DNA from: Planococcus sp. (in: firmicutes)
GTDB taxonomy: Bacteria > Bacillota > Bacilli > Bacillales_A > Planococcaceae
NCBI GenBank assembly: GCA_030147225.1
Contig: JASLAI010000186.1
Coordinates: 1 to 14,228 of the forward strand
Direction of reading: 5' to 3'
DNA length: 14,228 nucleotides
How positions within the stretch are numbered: the first letter of the stretch is position 1; every line of letters starts with the position of its first letter. Shown here in pieces: positions 1 to 8,531 of the stretch. The translations under genes were made by a program, and so were the position numbers. The notes below the pieces were generated by a model. That model was given only the letters and a program-made list of their open reading frames with translations, did not search any database and was not told the origin of the DNA.

Positions 1-19
1 CAAAATTTGTTCCCCCTTT
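1..19 (-). promoter_or_regulatory. Ribosome binding site and possible TTG start of next gene (probably whiA)
   Basis: Read on the minus strand, AAAGGGGG (19-12) is followed by an 8-nt spacer and TTG at 3-1, the last bases of the window. This is ideal spacing for a start codon. In Bacillales the gene after yvcK is whiA (yvcL), a sporulation-regulator-like DNA-binding protein, so this is probably its start. The coding sequence itself is outside the window, so the identity is inferred from synteny only, and a start a few bases further on is also possible. Confidence 0.45.
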
Positions 20-22
20 CGA

Positions 23-40
23 AGCTTTAGAAATAAAGCT
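23..40 (-). other. Hairpin spanning the yvcK stop codon
   Basis: Two perfect 7-base arms, AGCTTTA (23-29) and TAAAGCT (34-40), flank a 4-base loop. The yvcK stop codon (29-27) lies inside the distal arm. No T-run follows; the ribosome binding site of the next gene comes a few bases later. It therefore looks like an intercistronic RNA structure rather than a terminator. Any effect on coupling or mRNA stability is inference. Confidence 0.45.
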
Positions 41-1022
41 GCTTCGAATCTTCACTGGCGCGGCCCCCAGCATATTCAAATAACCATTCTGCAACTTTCA
101 TGGGCTCATGTCGCACAATTTCACCAAAGACATTCGCGATGTCTTTTCTATGAACTTCTAGACCCATTTGCTGCAGCCGCTCTTCATCATATTCCACCGG
201 CCAAGCCTTCTCTTTTTTATAACGCTCGGCAACAACTGGCGGCACCTGTACTTTATCGAGGAGAATGGCGTCCAGAAAATTTTCGCCTACATGGTCATAA
301 AGTGCCCGAACATGGTCAGAGGCTGTATACCTATACGTTTCACCTGCTTGTGTCATTAAATTACAGATGTATATTTTCTTTGCTTCGGCAGCAATTACTG
401 CCTTCTTAATATCTTTAACCAATAAATTCGGCAAAATACTAGTGTAGAGCGAACCTGGACCGACCACAATAACATCTGCACTTTCAATTGCAGCTATAGT
501 GGCAGGCAAAGTCTTTACATCATGAGGCTCAATGAAAACCCGTTTGATCGGCTGTAGATAAGCAGGAATTTTGGACTCACCTTTGATGATGGTTCCGTCT
601 TCCAATTCTGCATTAAGCGTGACGATTTGATTAGCTGCTGGCAAGACAGTTCCGTTGACACTCAGTACCCGGCTCATTTCACGGACTGCGTGAGAAAAAT
701 CCCCTGTAATATCCGTTAAGGCGGCAAGCATCAAATTCCCCAGCGAATGTCCGTCAAGATCCAAGGAATGCTTAAAACGGTATTGGAACATCTCAGCAAC
801 TAAAGGTTCGGTATCCGATAATGCTGCAAGAACATTCCGGATGTCACCAGGAGGTGGAATATCCAAATCATTTCTTAAGCGGCCTGAACTTCCTCCGTCA
901 TCCGCCACGGTTACGATGGCGGTCAAATCCAAAGGATACAGTTTCAATCCACGCAAAAGTGTGGAAAGTCCGGTGCCGCCGCCTAAAATAACGACGCGTT
1001 TCCGGTGCTGATTGCGTTCCAT
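27..1022 (-). CDS. yvcK: Gluconeogenesis factor / morphogenesis protein YvcK family
   Basis: 331 residues, slightly longer than the roughly 317 of B. subtilis YvcK. The family has a 2-phospho-L-lactate transferase (CofD)-like fold, binds UDP-sugars, and is needed for growth on gluconeogenic carbon sources and for correct cell-wall morphogenesis. Visible motifs are the N-terminal GGGTG (14-18), DDGGSSGRLR (41-50), PPGDIRN (57-63), GHSLGN (91-96) and GPGSLYTSILPNLLV (188-202), which together are diagnostic. The ATG at 1022 is 4 bp after the rapZ stop, with GAAAGGG about 8 nt upstream lying inside the end of rapZ, so translation is probably coupled. It is the third gene of the yvcI-rapZ-yvcK block, with whiA expected next. 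No signal peptide or membrane segment is seen, so it is cytoplasmic. The protein has a somewhat variable tail past residue 315. Confidence 0.95.
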   Translation of the reverse strand: MERNQHRKRVVILGGGTGLSTLLRGLKLYPLDLTAIVTVADDGGSSGRLRNDLDIPPPGDIRNVLAALSDTEPLVAEMFQYRFKHSLDLDGHSLGNLMLAALTDITGDFSHAVREMSRVLSVNGTVLPAANQIVTLNAELEDGTIIKGESKIPAYLQPIKRVFIEPHDVKTLPATIAAIESADVIVVGPGSLYTSILPNLLVKDIKKAVIAAEAKKIYICNLMTQAGETYRYTASDHVRALYDHVGENFLDAILLDKVQVPPVVAERYKKEKAWPVEYDEERLQQMGLEVHRKDIANVFGEIVRHEPMKVAEWLFEYAGGRASEDSKQLYF

Positions 1023-1026
1023 GCAC

Positions 1027-1908
1027 TCAACCCTTTCTTATTTTGACATCCCTGTGAGTGATGATGACTTTATTGTTATCTGCCAGCAGTTTTCCGTAGT
1101 ATTCAGCAAGTGTGACTGAACGGTGCTGGCCGCCTGTACAGCCGAATGCGATAACCAGCTGTGCTTTTCCTTCATTTTTGTACTGCGGAATCATAAACTG
1201 CAAGAGATCTGTCAGCTTTTCCAGAAGAACCTGCGTCTCCTGCCATTTTAATACATAGCTTGATACCCGTTCATCAAGACCGGATAAAGGATTCAACTCT
1301 GGAATATAATAAGGATTCGGCAAAAATCGAACATCGAACACCAAATCAGCATCGATTGGCATGCCGTGCTTGAATCCAAAAGACATCACGTTAACTGTGA
1401 AGACATTGCTGGTCTGTGAGGAAAAATCTGCATTGATTCTTTCTTTCAGCTGTCGCGGCGTCATATCTGAAGTATTGTATATATATTTAGCTCTTCCTTG
1501 AAGGTCACTTAGCATATCACGTTCTTTTTTTATGCCGCCCAGTACTAATCCGCCTGGCGACAGCGGATGGGATCTTCTTGTTTCTTTATATCGGCTTACC
1601 AAGGTCTGGTTTTCCGCATCCAGAAACAGAACTGTGATGGAGACGTTCGGTTCCTGCGACAAATGGTCGATTGCGTCCAAGAGGCTGTCAAAAAAGTCTC
1701 CTCCCCGAAGATCCATAACTGCCGCTACCCGCTTCATCGATTTCCCTGAATCTCTCATCAATTTAATAAAAGTAGGCAGTAATGCGGGAGGCAAATTATC
1801 AATCGTAAAAAACCCCAAATCTTCGAAGCTTTGGATTGCGACGGTTTTTCCTGCACCCGACATGCCTGTGATGATGATTAACTCTGTTTCTTCTTTACGG
1901 TTATCCAT
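1027..1908 (-). CDS. rapZ: RapZ/YvcJ family nucleotide-binding protein (RNase adapter family)
   Basis: 293 residues, the normal family length. The N-terminal P-loop GMSGAGKT (15-22) is followed by FFTIDNLPP (33-41). The C-terminal domain carries GCTGGQHRS (256-264), the signature of this family. In E. coli RapZ guides RNase E to the GlmZ sRNA and senses glucosamine-6-phosphate. In B. subtilis YvcJ is a GTP/ATP-hydrolysing protein linked to competence, so the RNA-adapter role should not simply be assumed here. The ATG at 1908 overlaps the end of the Nudix gene by 8 bp (ATGGATAA), and AGAGGTGAA just upstream inside that gene is its ribosome binding site, implying translational coupling. Upstream is yvcI, downstream yvcK, the standard Firmicutes arrangement. 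Cytoplasmic. Family assignment is very secure; exact molecular role is less so. Confidence 0.95.
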   Translation of the reverse strand: MDNRKEETELIIITGMSGAGKTVAIQSFEDLGFFTIDNLPPALLPTFIKLMRDSGKSMKRVAAVMDLRGGDFFDSLLDAIDHLSQEPNVSITVLFLDAENQTLVSRYKETRRSHPLSPGGLVLGGIKKERDMLSDLQGRAKYIYNTSDMTPRQLKERINADFSSQTSNVFTVNVMSFGFKHGMPIDADLVFDVRFLPNPYYIPELNPLSGLDERVSSYVLKWQETQVLLEKLTDLLQFMIPQYKNEGKAQLVIAFGCTGGQHRSVTLAEYYGKLLADNNKVIITHRDVKIRKG

Positions 1909-2386
1909 TCTGATGGTTCACCTCTTCGATTGATGATTGGATGATTTCTTTGATCAGTTGAAATTCAGGCGTGTAATAGAACGTGCCGTATTGAATTCCC
2001 TGATGTTTAGCCGCAAATTGAAGATTGGTCCGGTCGCCTTCCGCCATCGGCAAAAATGCCAAATCTTCCACCGGATGCCATTCAAGCAAGCCTTCGGTTG
2101 TTTCTTCAAATAAATCTCCAGTCAGACTATTTGCCGCAAAGGTAAACAACATCCATTCGTCCACAATTTGCTCGCCTTCCTGAATCATCATGGTATAAAT
2201 CCCTTTTAAATGTGTACCGATTGGGCTAGTGTTCGTTTCTTCTTTAAATTCACGGATAGCCGCTTCGTAAATCGACTCTCCAGATTCCATCTTGCCGCCA
2301 GGTGCTACGTACCAATCACGCCGTGGCTTCTTCAATAATAATACTTGTCCATCTTTAATAACTAATAAATTCGCGATTCGCTGCAC
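1901..2386 (-). CDS. yvcI: Nudix hydrolase, YvcI family (MutT-like)
   Basis: 161 residues from the chosen start. The Nudix box G-x5-E-x7-REF-x-EE lies at residues 31-50. It binds the metal used to hydrolyse nucleoside diphosphate-X substrates. [12 protein letters not shown] just before it is typical of YvcI. Automatic annotation often says 8-oxo-dGTP diphosphatase, but the substrate cannot be read from sequence. The glycine normally near the end of the box is replaced by Asn (TN at 51-52). Start choice: GTG at 2386 has GGAG (2398-2395) exactly 8 nt upstream. An in-frame GTG at 2395 would add three residues and matches the B. subtilis length, but lacks a well-placed ribosome binding site. First gene after a good promoter at 2421-2450; it overlaps rapZ by 8 bp. 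The link with RapZ/YvcK is conserved in position but functionally unexplained. Confidence 0.9.
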   Translation of the reverse strand: MQRIANLLVIKDGQVLLLKKPRRDWYVAPGGKMESGESIYEAAIREFKEETNTSPIGTHLKGIYTMMIQEGEQIVDEWMLFTFAANSLTGDLFEETTEGLLEWHPVEDLAFLPMAEGDRTNLQFAAKHQGIQYGTFYYTPEFQLIKEIIQSSIEEVNHQNG

Positions 2387-2420
2387 ATTCGACACTCCGC
2401 ATCTATTGTAAACTTACTCC

Positions 2421-2450
2421 ATTATACATCTATCCTGGCGTGTCATGCAA
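2421..2450 (-). promoter_or_regulatory. Sigma-A type promoter for yvcI-rapZ-yvcK operon
   Basis: On the minus strand TTGCAT (2450-2445) and a perfect TATAAT (2426-2421) are separated by 18 bp. Initiation would fall near 2414, giving a leader of about 20-28 nt before the GTG starts of yvcI. It sits directly after the trxB terminator, as expected for a new transcription unit. The -35 is only a moderate match. Confidence 0.6.
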
Positions 2451-2458
2451 AAGAATGC

Positions 2459-2498
2459 AAAAAAAGAGGCCGTCTTCCGAGTTACTCGAAAAACGGCC
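2459..2498 (-). terminator. Rho-independent terminator after trxB
   Basis: Outer arms GGCCGT/ACGGCC (2468-2473 with 2493-2498) enclose an inner CGAG/CTCG stem (2478-2481 with 2485-2488). On the minus strand the stem is followed by TCTTTTTTT (2467-2459). It lies about 90 bases past the trxB stop and just before the yvcI promoter. The 3' untranslated stretch 2499-2590 shows no gene. Confidence 0.85.
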
Positions 2499-2590
2499 AT
2501 CAAAACTTCATTTAAAAAAGGGGGTCAATTTACTCTTTTAACTATACCTCTTCTTCATGACAAGCACGTTACAAAATGATTAAGAAAAAA

Positions 2591-3613
<1,023 letters not shown>

Positions 3614-3622
3614 CTTTTATGC

Positions 3623-5146
3623 CTATGAGTCGATTGCCGGCAAATAAGCAGCCACTTCTTTTAGGTATTTAGTCAAAGTCGCGACTGATATATTGTATCG
3701 GTCTGCCAGCTCTTTTTTTGTTATCTTCTCACTTTTCGAAGATTTTTCCATATAGTCAACAGCAGCAGCCAGTGCCGCCGGGTTCTTGAACGTGTAATTC
3801 CGGCTGTATGCCTCTTCGACCAATAGGAACCACAATTGGAAAACCCCTGCTCTTTGTTGAGTCACCATTCCCTGCTGTGCATAAAGGAGCTCTGTTGCTT
3901 CCATCGCCCGCATGAATGCCAGTTCAGCCGGAATGGATTCTTTGAAAGGATGGCCAAGGGCATACCCCAATACAAACGTTTCCAGAACAGACGGCTGATC
4001 GGATGCCAGCCAATTTGGGTGGGAGATAATCTCCTGTTTATGGGCTGACTTGCCAAGTAAAAACAAGCCGAATAGACGTTCACTTTTTTTTACATGATCC
4101 AGCTTTTTCACCAGAAAATCCCGGTCATGCTCAAGCGCATCCGCGTGCGGCATCGCTGAATGATCGCTCCATGGCTCATATCCGTCTTTGCCGGGATCCA
4201 TTTTTTTCAATTGATCCCATGCTTGACGTGATGCTTCTTCATGCCCCGAATGATAAGCGGCATGCGATAACCAGAAATAAAAAGCTGGATCTCCATCAAA
4301 GCCCCGCTTTTGAAGGCTTTTCAGCCAGCGATATGCTTCTTTGTATTTGCCAACCAGCGCAAAAGTAGCCCCTAGCTTATAGCGGTGTTCAAATACGTAA
4401 GGCTGTATTTTTTTCAACAACTCCAGCACATCGTCCAACTCCGCGTTCTTTTCATAATAATGAAAGACCGCTAGATTACAAAGTGCATGCAGGTTGCCTG
4501 TGTTTTTTCTCAGTACATCGTGAAGCAGCGCTTTCGCCATTTCTGCTTCCCCGATATAAAAATAAGCAAGGGCCAGATTGTTATAAGCTCCCCAAAAGTC
4601 CGGTTTTTCTTCAACCAGCTTTTCCAGCAGTTCAATGGCTTCGGTAAATTCACCCTGTTCCATCATCCGACGCGCTTTTTCCTGACGGTAATAGTATTCA
4701 CTATTCTGGGCTTCCCCATCGTCGTCAAATAGCTGCCAGTCTTCCTGCTCTGCGAAATCCACAATTTCCATTGCTTCAGCGGCATATTTGCCTTGTGTTT
4801 CATATACCAAGTATTTCTTAGCATATTTTCGCGCATCCCAAAACAAGCCCATGTGTGCATGGACTTCAGCTAGGAAAAACAGGATATCGGGTTCTTTCGG
4901 GTCCAATTCGTTTGCTGCATGCAACGTATCCATGGCCTGTTCGAACTCCTGCATTTCCATCAGCACGATGCCGTATTGCGTCAAGATAAGCGGATCTTTC
5001 GGACTCAGCTCTGTAGCACGGCGCAAATACTTATGTGCTTTTGGATAATTTTCGCGTTGAAGTTCTTTCAACGCTTTTCTGTAATAAAAATCCCCTGTCG
5101 GAATAAAAGACAGCACGTTCTTATAATTTCTTTTTTTATTCTCCAA
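3623..5146 (-). CDS. yvcD: Tetratricopeptide repeat protein, YvcD-like, with C-terminal HTH-like segment
   Basis: 507 residues, soluble, no signal peptide. TPR-like 34-residue units are visible at about 19-52, 53-86, 87-120, 151-184 and 185-218, each with the A-x3-hydrophobic packing and a Pro near the end. They are interrupted by an acidic linker (about 133-147). The central region 219-320 continues as degenerate helical repeats. Near the C-terminus, residues 475-498 (start ITKKELADRY) look like a helix-turn-helix. The start is TTG at 5146: GGAGG (5157-5153) lies 6 nt upstream and no better in-frame start exists nearby. TPR proteins mediate protein contacts; no function is known to me for this family. 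In B. subtilis yvcD occupies the same place after the his operon. Expression may come from the extended -10 promoter at 5209-5217 or read-through of the his terminator. The gene name is by synteny and general architecture. Confidence 0.85.
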   Translation of the reverse strand: MENKKRNYKNVLSFIPTGDFYYRKALKELQRENYPKAHKYLRRATELSPKDPLILTQYGIVLMEMQEFEQAMDTLHAANELDPKEPDILFFLAEVHAHMGLFWDARKYAKKYLVYETQGKYAAEAMEIVDFAEQEDWQLFDDDGEAQNSEYYYRQEKARRMMEQGEFTEAIELLEKLVEEKPDFWGAYNNLALAYFYIGEAEMAKALLHDVLRKNTGNLHALCNLAVFHYYEKNAELDDVLELLKKIQPYVFEHRYKLGATFALVGKYKEAYRWLKSLQKRGFDGDPAFYFWLSHAAYHSGHEEASRQAWDQLKKMDPGKDGYEPWSDHSAMPHADALEHDRDFLVKKLDHVKKSERLFGLFLLGKSAHKQEIISHPNWLASDQPSVLETFVLGYALGHPFKESIPAELAFMRAMEATELLYAQQGMVTQQRAGVFQLWFLLVEEAYSRNYTFKNPAALAAAVDYMEKSSKSEKITKKELADRYNISVATLTKYLKEVAAYLPAIDS

Positions 5147-5158
5147 AATATGCCTCCG

Positions 5159-5190
5159 AAAAAGTAAAAGGAACGATTAAAATCGTTCCT
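5159..5190 (-). terminator. Rho-independent terminator after hisIE, inside the yvcD leader
   Basis: Perfect 10-base arms AGGAACGATT (5169-5178) and AATCGTTCCT (5181-5190) form a stem. On the minus strand it is followed by a T-rich tail of four T, A, C, five T (5169-5159). It lies about 38 bases past the hisIE stop and only a few bases before the yvcD ribosome binding site. It ends the his operon, and any transcript started at 5209-5217 must also pass through it. Confidence 0.75.
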
Positions 5191-5208
5191 ATACTCAAAT
5201 GTGCTGTA

Positions 5209-5217
5209 ATTATAGCA
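5209..5217 (-). promoter_or_regulatory. Extended -10 promoter candidate for yvcD
   Basis: On the minus strand TGC-TATAAT (5217-5209) is a perfect extended -10 element. The -35 region about 17 bp upstream has no good match, which is tolerated when the TGn extension is present. Initiation would fall near 5202, some 55 nt before the yvcD TTG. The element is embedded in a 16-bp near-palindrome (5202-5217). Confidence 0.45.
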
Positions 5218-5227
5218 TATTCCCCTA

Positions 5228-5854
5228 TTATTTACTTGTCGTTTTTGTTGCATGGCGGTCTTTTAATACATCCACTACTTGATTGAGTCCCACTTTTTGG
5301 TCCTGCAAAAGAACCAAAACATGGTAAAGCAAATCAGCTGTTTCCATCGATAATTCTTCCGCATCCCGATTCTTAGCCGCAATAATAACTTCTGCTGCTT
5401 CTTCGCCCACTTTTTTGCAGATTTTATCCACACCCTCTTCAAAAAGATAAGTGGTGTATGCTCCTTCAGGCATCTCTTCTTCGCGAGTTTTGATTAAAGA
5501 AGTCAATTGCGCGAACATGTCTCCTGGAGATTCATTGCGTTCTCCGTGGATTGTTTCAAAAAAGCAGCTGTCCTGGCCAGTATGGCAGGCAGGCCCATTT
5601 GGAATCACTTCGTAGATCAATGAATCACCATCACAATCCAATCGGACTGCCGTCACTTGCTGGGTATTGCCGCTCGTCGCCCCTTTGTTCCATAATTCCT
5701 TGCGGCTTCTTGAATAAAGCCAGGTTTCATTGGTATCCATTGTTTTTTGAACAGCTTCTTCATTGGCATAAGCCAAAGTCAGCACTTCTTTTGTTTCAGC
5801 ATTCTGAATAATGACGGGAATCAGCCCGTCTTGATCGTATTTTATCGTTGTCAT
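5228..5854 (-). CDS. hisIE: Bifunctional phosphoribosyl-AMP cyclohydrolase / phosphoribosyl-ATP pyrophosphatase
   Basis: 208 residues with two fused domains catalysing steps 2 and 3 of histidine synthesis. The N-terminal cyclohydrolase (about 1-105) has [17 protein letters not shown] (45-63), the metal-binding DCDGD (73-77), and C90 and C97 that join C74 in zinc binding. The C-terminal pyrophosphatase (about 108-200) has the EE-x2-E (151-155) and E171-x2-D174 magnesium ligands of the all-alpha NTP pyrophosphohydrolase fold. The linkage order is E-domain last, as usual. The ATG at 5854 overlaps the hisF stop as ATGA, with GGAGTG 8 nt upstream inside hisF. It is the final gene of the his operon and is followed by the terminator at 5159-5190. 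Both active sites look intact. Cytoplasmic. Confidence 0.96.
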   Translation of the reverse strand: MTTIKYDQDGLIPVIIQNAETKEVLTLAYANEEAVQKTMDTNETWLYSRSRKELWNKGATSGNTQQVTAVRLDCDGDSLIYEVIPNGPACHTGQDSCFFETIHGERNESPGDMFAQLTSLIKTREEEMPEGAYTTYLFEEGVDKICKKVGEEAAEVIIAAKNRDAEELSMETADLLYHVLVLLQDQKVGLNQVVDVLKDRHATKTTSK

Positions 5855-6603
5855 CGGACATTCACTCCCTCTTTCCGCAAATACTCTTTCACTTCAGCCA
5901 CACTGGTTTCTTTGTAATGGAAAATGGATGCGGCCAATGCTGCATCGGCATCCACTGCTTTAAAGACTTCGCTGAAATGCTCTTTGTTTCCTGCACCACC
6001 GCTGGCAATGGCCGGCACTTCAACCGCTTCACGAACAGCTTGAGTCAATTCCAGATCAAATCCATCTTTTGATCCGTCTTTATCCATACTAGTCAACAGC
6101 AGTTCGCCAGCTCCGAGCTCAACACTTTTTTTCGCCCATTCAATGGCATTCCACTCGGTTTTATTGCGGCCGCCGTGTGTGTAGACGTCCCAACTGTCAC
6201 CGTTCTTCTTGGCATCGATAGCTACGACGATGCACTGGGAACCGAAAAAGTCGGCGCCTTCTTTGATCAATTCTGGACGATCAAGAGCCGCCGTGTTCAA
6301 CGATACCTTATCAGCACCGGCACGAAGCATGCGTTTCATGTCTTCCAGGCTGCGGATTCCGCCGCCCACTGTAAAAGGGATCGACAGCTCCGTTGCAACA
6401 ATCTTGACTACTTCAACCATGGTTTCTTTGCCTTCATGAGAAGCAGAAATGTCCAGAAACACCAATTCGTCCGCTCCTTGTTTGTCATAGAAACGGGCCA
6501 ATTCAACAGGATCCCCTGCATCACGGAGAGAAACAAAGCTGATGCCTTTGACGACGCGTCCTTCTTTGACATCCAGGCAGGGAATAATGCGTTTTGTCAG
6601 CAT
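5851..6603 (-). CDS. hisF: Imidazole glycerol phosphate synthase, cyclase subunit
   Basis: 250 residues, a (beta/alpha)8 barrel that takes ammonia from HisH and PRFAR to make imidazole glycerol phosphate and AICAR. The two catalytic aspartates are present: D11 in IIPCLDV and D130 in VVAIDAK. Phosphate-binding glycines are seen at GGG (80-82) and near ASGGAG in the C-terminal half. The ATG at 6603 overlaps the hisA end by 7 bp, and a strong GGAGGAGG lies 7 nt upstream inside hisA. It forms a heterodimer with the HisH encoded two genes earlier. The sequence resembles HisA, which shares its barrel, but CLDV and the following KEGRVVKG identify HisF. Length matches the family (about 252). Confidence 0.97.
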   Translation of the reverse strand: MLTKRIIPCLDVKEGRVVKGISFVSLRDAGDPVELARFYDKQGADELVFLDISASHEGKETMVEVVKIVATELSIPFTVGGGIRSLEDMKRMLRAGADKVSLNTAALDRPELIKEGADFFGSQCIVVAIDAKKNGDSWDVYTHGGRNKTEWNAIEWAKKSVELGAGELLLTSMDKDGSKDGFDLELTQAVREAVEVPAIASGGAGNKEHFSEVFKAVDADAALAASIFHYKETSVAEVKEYLRKEGVNVR

Positions 6604-7325
6604 GATAATGCCTCCTCCAACGTAAAGCGCTTTTCATACAGGGCTTTTCCGATAATAACACCCGCTATATTGCTTTGCGCAGATGCTTCTTTCACCTTTA
6701 GAACATCTTCTAGGGAGCCGATCCCTCCTGAAACAATGATTTCTGCTTTTTCAGAATCAACTAAAGCTTTATTGGCTTCGATATTTGGTCCGGCTAATGT
6801 ACCGTCTGTCGCAATATCTGTGTAGATAAAATGCTTGGCTCCTTTAGAGGCAAAATAATTCGCCACTTCTGTCGCCGCCTGGCCGGAGGTCTCAATCCAA
6901 CCTTCTGTAGCTGCCATGCCATCTTTGGCATCAATACCAATGACAATCTGTTCAGCACCAAATTCTTCGATAAAGGAAACGGCAAGTTCAGGATTGCGGA
7001 TCGCCAAACTGCCGATAATGACCCGTGCAACCCCATTCGATAAATAATGCTGGATGTCTTCACGGGTCCGAATACCGCCGCCTACTTGCACTTTGGCACC
7101 AAGCTTCGCAGCTTCAATGACAACTTGGTCATTGATCCGCACTCCGTCTTTAGCGCCGTCTAAGTCGACCATATGTATCCACTTTGCTCCGGCTTCCACG
7201 AATTTTTTTGCCATTTCGACCGGTGAATCTCCGTAAATGGTTTCCTGGGCATAATCTCCCTGGAAAAGACGCACACATTTACCATCCCTCAAGTCGATGG
7301 CAGGATAAATCTGAAACTTAGTCAT
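6597..7325 (-). CDS. hisA: ProFAR isomerase (1-(5-phosphoribosyl)-5-[(5-phosphoribosylamino)methylideneamino]imidazole-4-carboxamide isomerase)
   Basis: 242 residues from the chosen start. It performs the Amadori rearrangement of ProFAR to PRFAR, step 4 of the pathway. The barrel starts with IYPAIDL, placing the first catalytic aspartate at D11; the second is D132 in VIGIDAKDG. Phosphate-binding VGGGIR is at 81-86 and ISGGIG-like VSGGIG lies in the C-terminal half. I chose the ATG at 7325 because AGGAGG lies exactly 7 nt upstream and the protein then begins directly with the barrel. An in-frame ATG at 7349 would add eight unconserved residues and swallow that ribosome binding site. The start overlaps the hisH stop by 8 bp (ATGACTAA) and the end overlaps hisF by 7 bp, so translation is tightly coupled. 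Confidence 0.96.
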   Translation of the reverse strand: MTKFQIYPAIDLRDGKCVRLFQGDYAQETIYGDSPVEMAKKFVEAGAKWIHMVDLDGAKDGVRINDQVVIEAAKLGAKVQVGGGIRTREDIQHYLSNGVARVIIGSLAIRNPELAVSFIEEFGAEQIVIGIDAKDGMAATEGWIETSGQAATEVANYFASKGAKHFIYTDIATDGTLAGPNIEANKALVDSEKAEIIVSGGIGSLEDVLKVKEASAQSNIAGVIIGKALYEKRFTLEEALSC

Positions 7326-7947
7326 TGAGGTTCCTCCTGACATTTGCAATCCATTGCTCTAATAAATAATGGCCAAAATCGCCTGATTTTTCGGGATGAA
7401 ACTGCATGCCTGTAGTCAGTCCATTTCCAACCACTCCCGGAACATCCAGATTGCCATAACTTGCTGTTGCCCAAACTTCTTCCTCTTTTGTATTCACTGC
7501 TAAAAAGGAATGAACAAAATAAACATGGGTATCGCTTAATACTTCATCCAACCAATAAGGCACACGGGAAAACTCAAGTCGGTTCCAGCCCATATGCGGA
7601 ATCCGGTGCGCGCCTTTTTCAAACCGGCGGATTTGACCACTCAATAAGCCCAGGCCTTTAGTCGGTTTCACTTCTGAACTGTCTTCATATAATAATTGCA
7701 TGCCTAGACAAATTCCAAGAAGCGGAATATTTTTGTCCGGCAGGGATTGGATAAATTCCGATAGTCCTTTTTGATTCAGCAGTTCCATTGCATCTGGAAA
7801 TGCTCCTACTCCCGGCAAAAGAATCCCTTCTGCTTCCAATAGGACTGCAGGATCGTCTGATACGAGGACTGTACATTCTAGCTTTTTCAATGCCTGTTCG
7901 ACACTGAACAAATTACCCATCCCATAATCGATGATGCCTATGATCAT
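7318..7947 (-). CDS. hisH: Imidazole glycerol phosphate synthase, glutamine amidotransferase subunit
   Basis: 209 residues, a class I glutamine amidotransferase that releases ammonia from glutamine and channels it into HisF. The nucleophile elbow is GICLGMQ with C80; the catalytic His and Glu are H184 and E186 in MQFHPEKSG. The N-terminus IIDYGMGN (5-12) and the oxyanion segment LLPGVGAFPDAM (43-54) are typical of HisH. The triad is complete, so the enzyme should be active. The ATG at 7947 overlaps the hisB stop as ATGA, with GAAGGGG 8 nt upstream. Cytoplasmic, partner of HisF. The close paralogues PabA/TrpG lack the YGMGN start, so confusion is unlikely. Confidence 0.97.
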   Translation of the reverse strand: MIIGIIDYGMGNLFSVEQALKKLECTVLVSDDPAVLLEAEGILLPGVGAFPDAMELLNQKGLSEFIQSLPDKNIPLLGICLGMQLLYEDSSEVKPTKGLGLLSGQIRRFEKGAHRIPHMGWNRLEFSRVPYWLDEVLSDTHVYFVHSFLAVNTKEEEVWATASYGNLDVPGVVGNGLTTGMQFHPEKSGDFGHYLLEQWIANVRRNLND

Positions 7948-8531
7948 GTTAGCAGCCCCTTCGTTGATGGCACTCCTTTGACGCGCGGGTCAATGCTTGT
8001 AGCTTCATCAAGCGCCCGTGCCAAAGCTTTGAATACCGCTTCAATGATATGATGTGTATTTTTTCCGTAATGAACGATAACGTGAACATTCATGCGTGAC
8101 TCGAGCGCAAATTTCCAAAGAAATTCATGAACCAGCTCGGTATCGAAGGTTCCCACTTTTTCATTCGGAAGTTCACAGCGGAATTCCAGATGCGGACGAT
8201 TTGAACAATCAATGACTACTTGCGCCAGCGCATCGTCCATCGGCACAAACGCATTGCCGTAACGGCGTATGCCTTTTTTGTCGCCGAGTGCTTCTTTTAC
8301 TGCCTGACCAAGCACGATGCCAATATCTTCTGTCGTGTGGTGATCGTCGATATGAGTATCGCCATCTGCTTTGATCTCCCCATTGAACAAGCCATGCTTA
8401 ATAAAGAGATCCAGCATATGATCCATAAACGGCACTCCTGTATCAATTATCGATTTGCCTTCTCCATCCAATGAAAAAGTAACGGCTATTTTGGTTTCAT
8501 TCGTATTTCGTTTGATTTCAGCTTGCCTCAT
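7944..8531 (-). CDS. hisB: Imidazoleglycerol-phosphate dehydratase
   Basis: 195 residues: the monofunctional dehydratase, without the N-terminal histidinol-phosphatase domain found fused in E. coli HisB. It removes water from imidazole glycerol phosphate to give imidazole acetol phosphate. The two manganese-binding repeats are present as HHTTED (64-69) and HH-x2-E (160-164), and the conserved C-terminal GVPSTKG is intact. The ATG at 8531 overlaps the hisD stop as ATGA; AAGGGG lies 8 nt upstream inside hisD. Because the phosphatase domain is absent, the later histidinol-phosphate phosphatase must be encoded elsewhere, as with the PHP-family HisJ of B. subtilis. Confidence 0.97.
   Translation of the reverse strand: MRQAEIKRNTNETKIAVTFSLDGEGKSIIDTGVPFMDHMLDLFIKHGLFNGEIKADGDTHIDDHHTTEDIGIVLGQAVKEALGDKKGIRRYGNAFVPMDDALAQVVIDCSNRPHLEFRCELPNEKVGTFDTELVHEFLWKFALESRMNVHVIVHYGKNTHHIIEAVFKALARALDEATSIDPRVKGVPSTKGLLT

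Noticed and set aside
1532..1933. 133-codon open frame on the plus strand opposite rapZ
   Set aside because: Antisense to a conserved gene with intact motifs; low-complexity Ser/Arg-rich translation typical of a shadow frame.
2499..2590. Possible small gene between trxB and its terminator
   Set aside because: The only short frames on either strand lack ribosome binding sites; it is best read as a 3' untranslated region.
6175..6825. 216-codon open frame on the plus strand across hisF and hisA
   Set aside because: It lies opposite two well-conserved his genes, has no good ribosome binding site or recognisable domain, and is explained as a shadow of their codon usage.
7326..7349. Upstream ATG at 7349 as hisA start
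   Set aside because: It would place the excellent AGGAGG inside the coding region and add eight unconserved residues; ATG at 7325 has ideal spacing.
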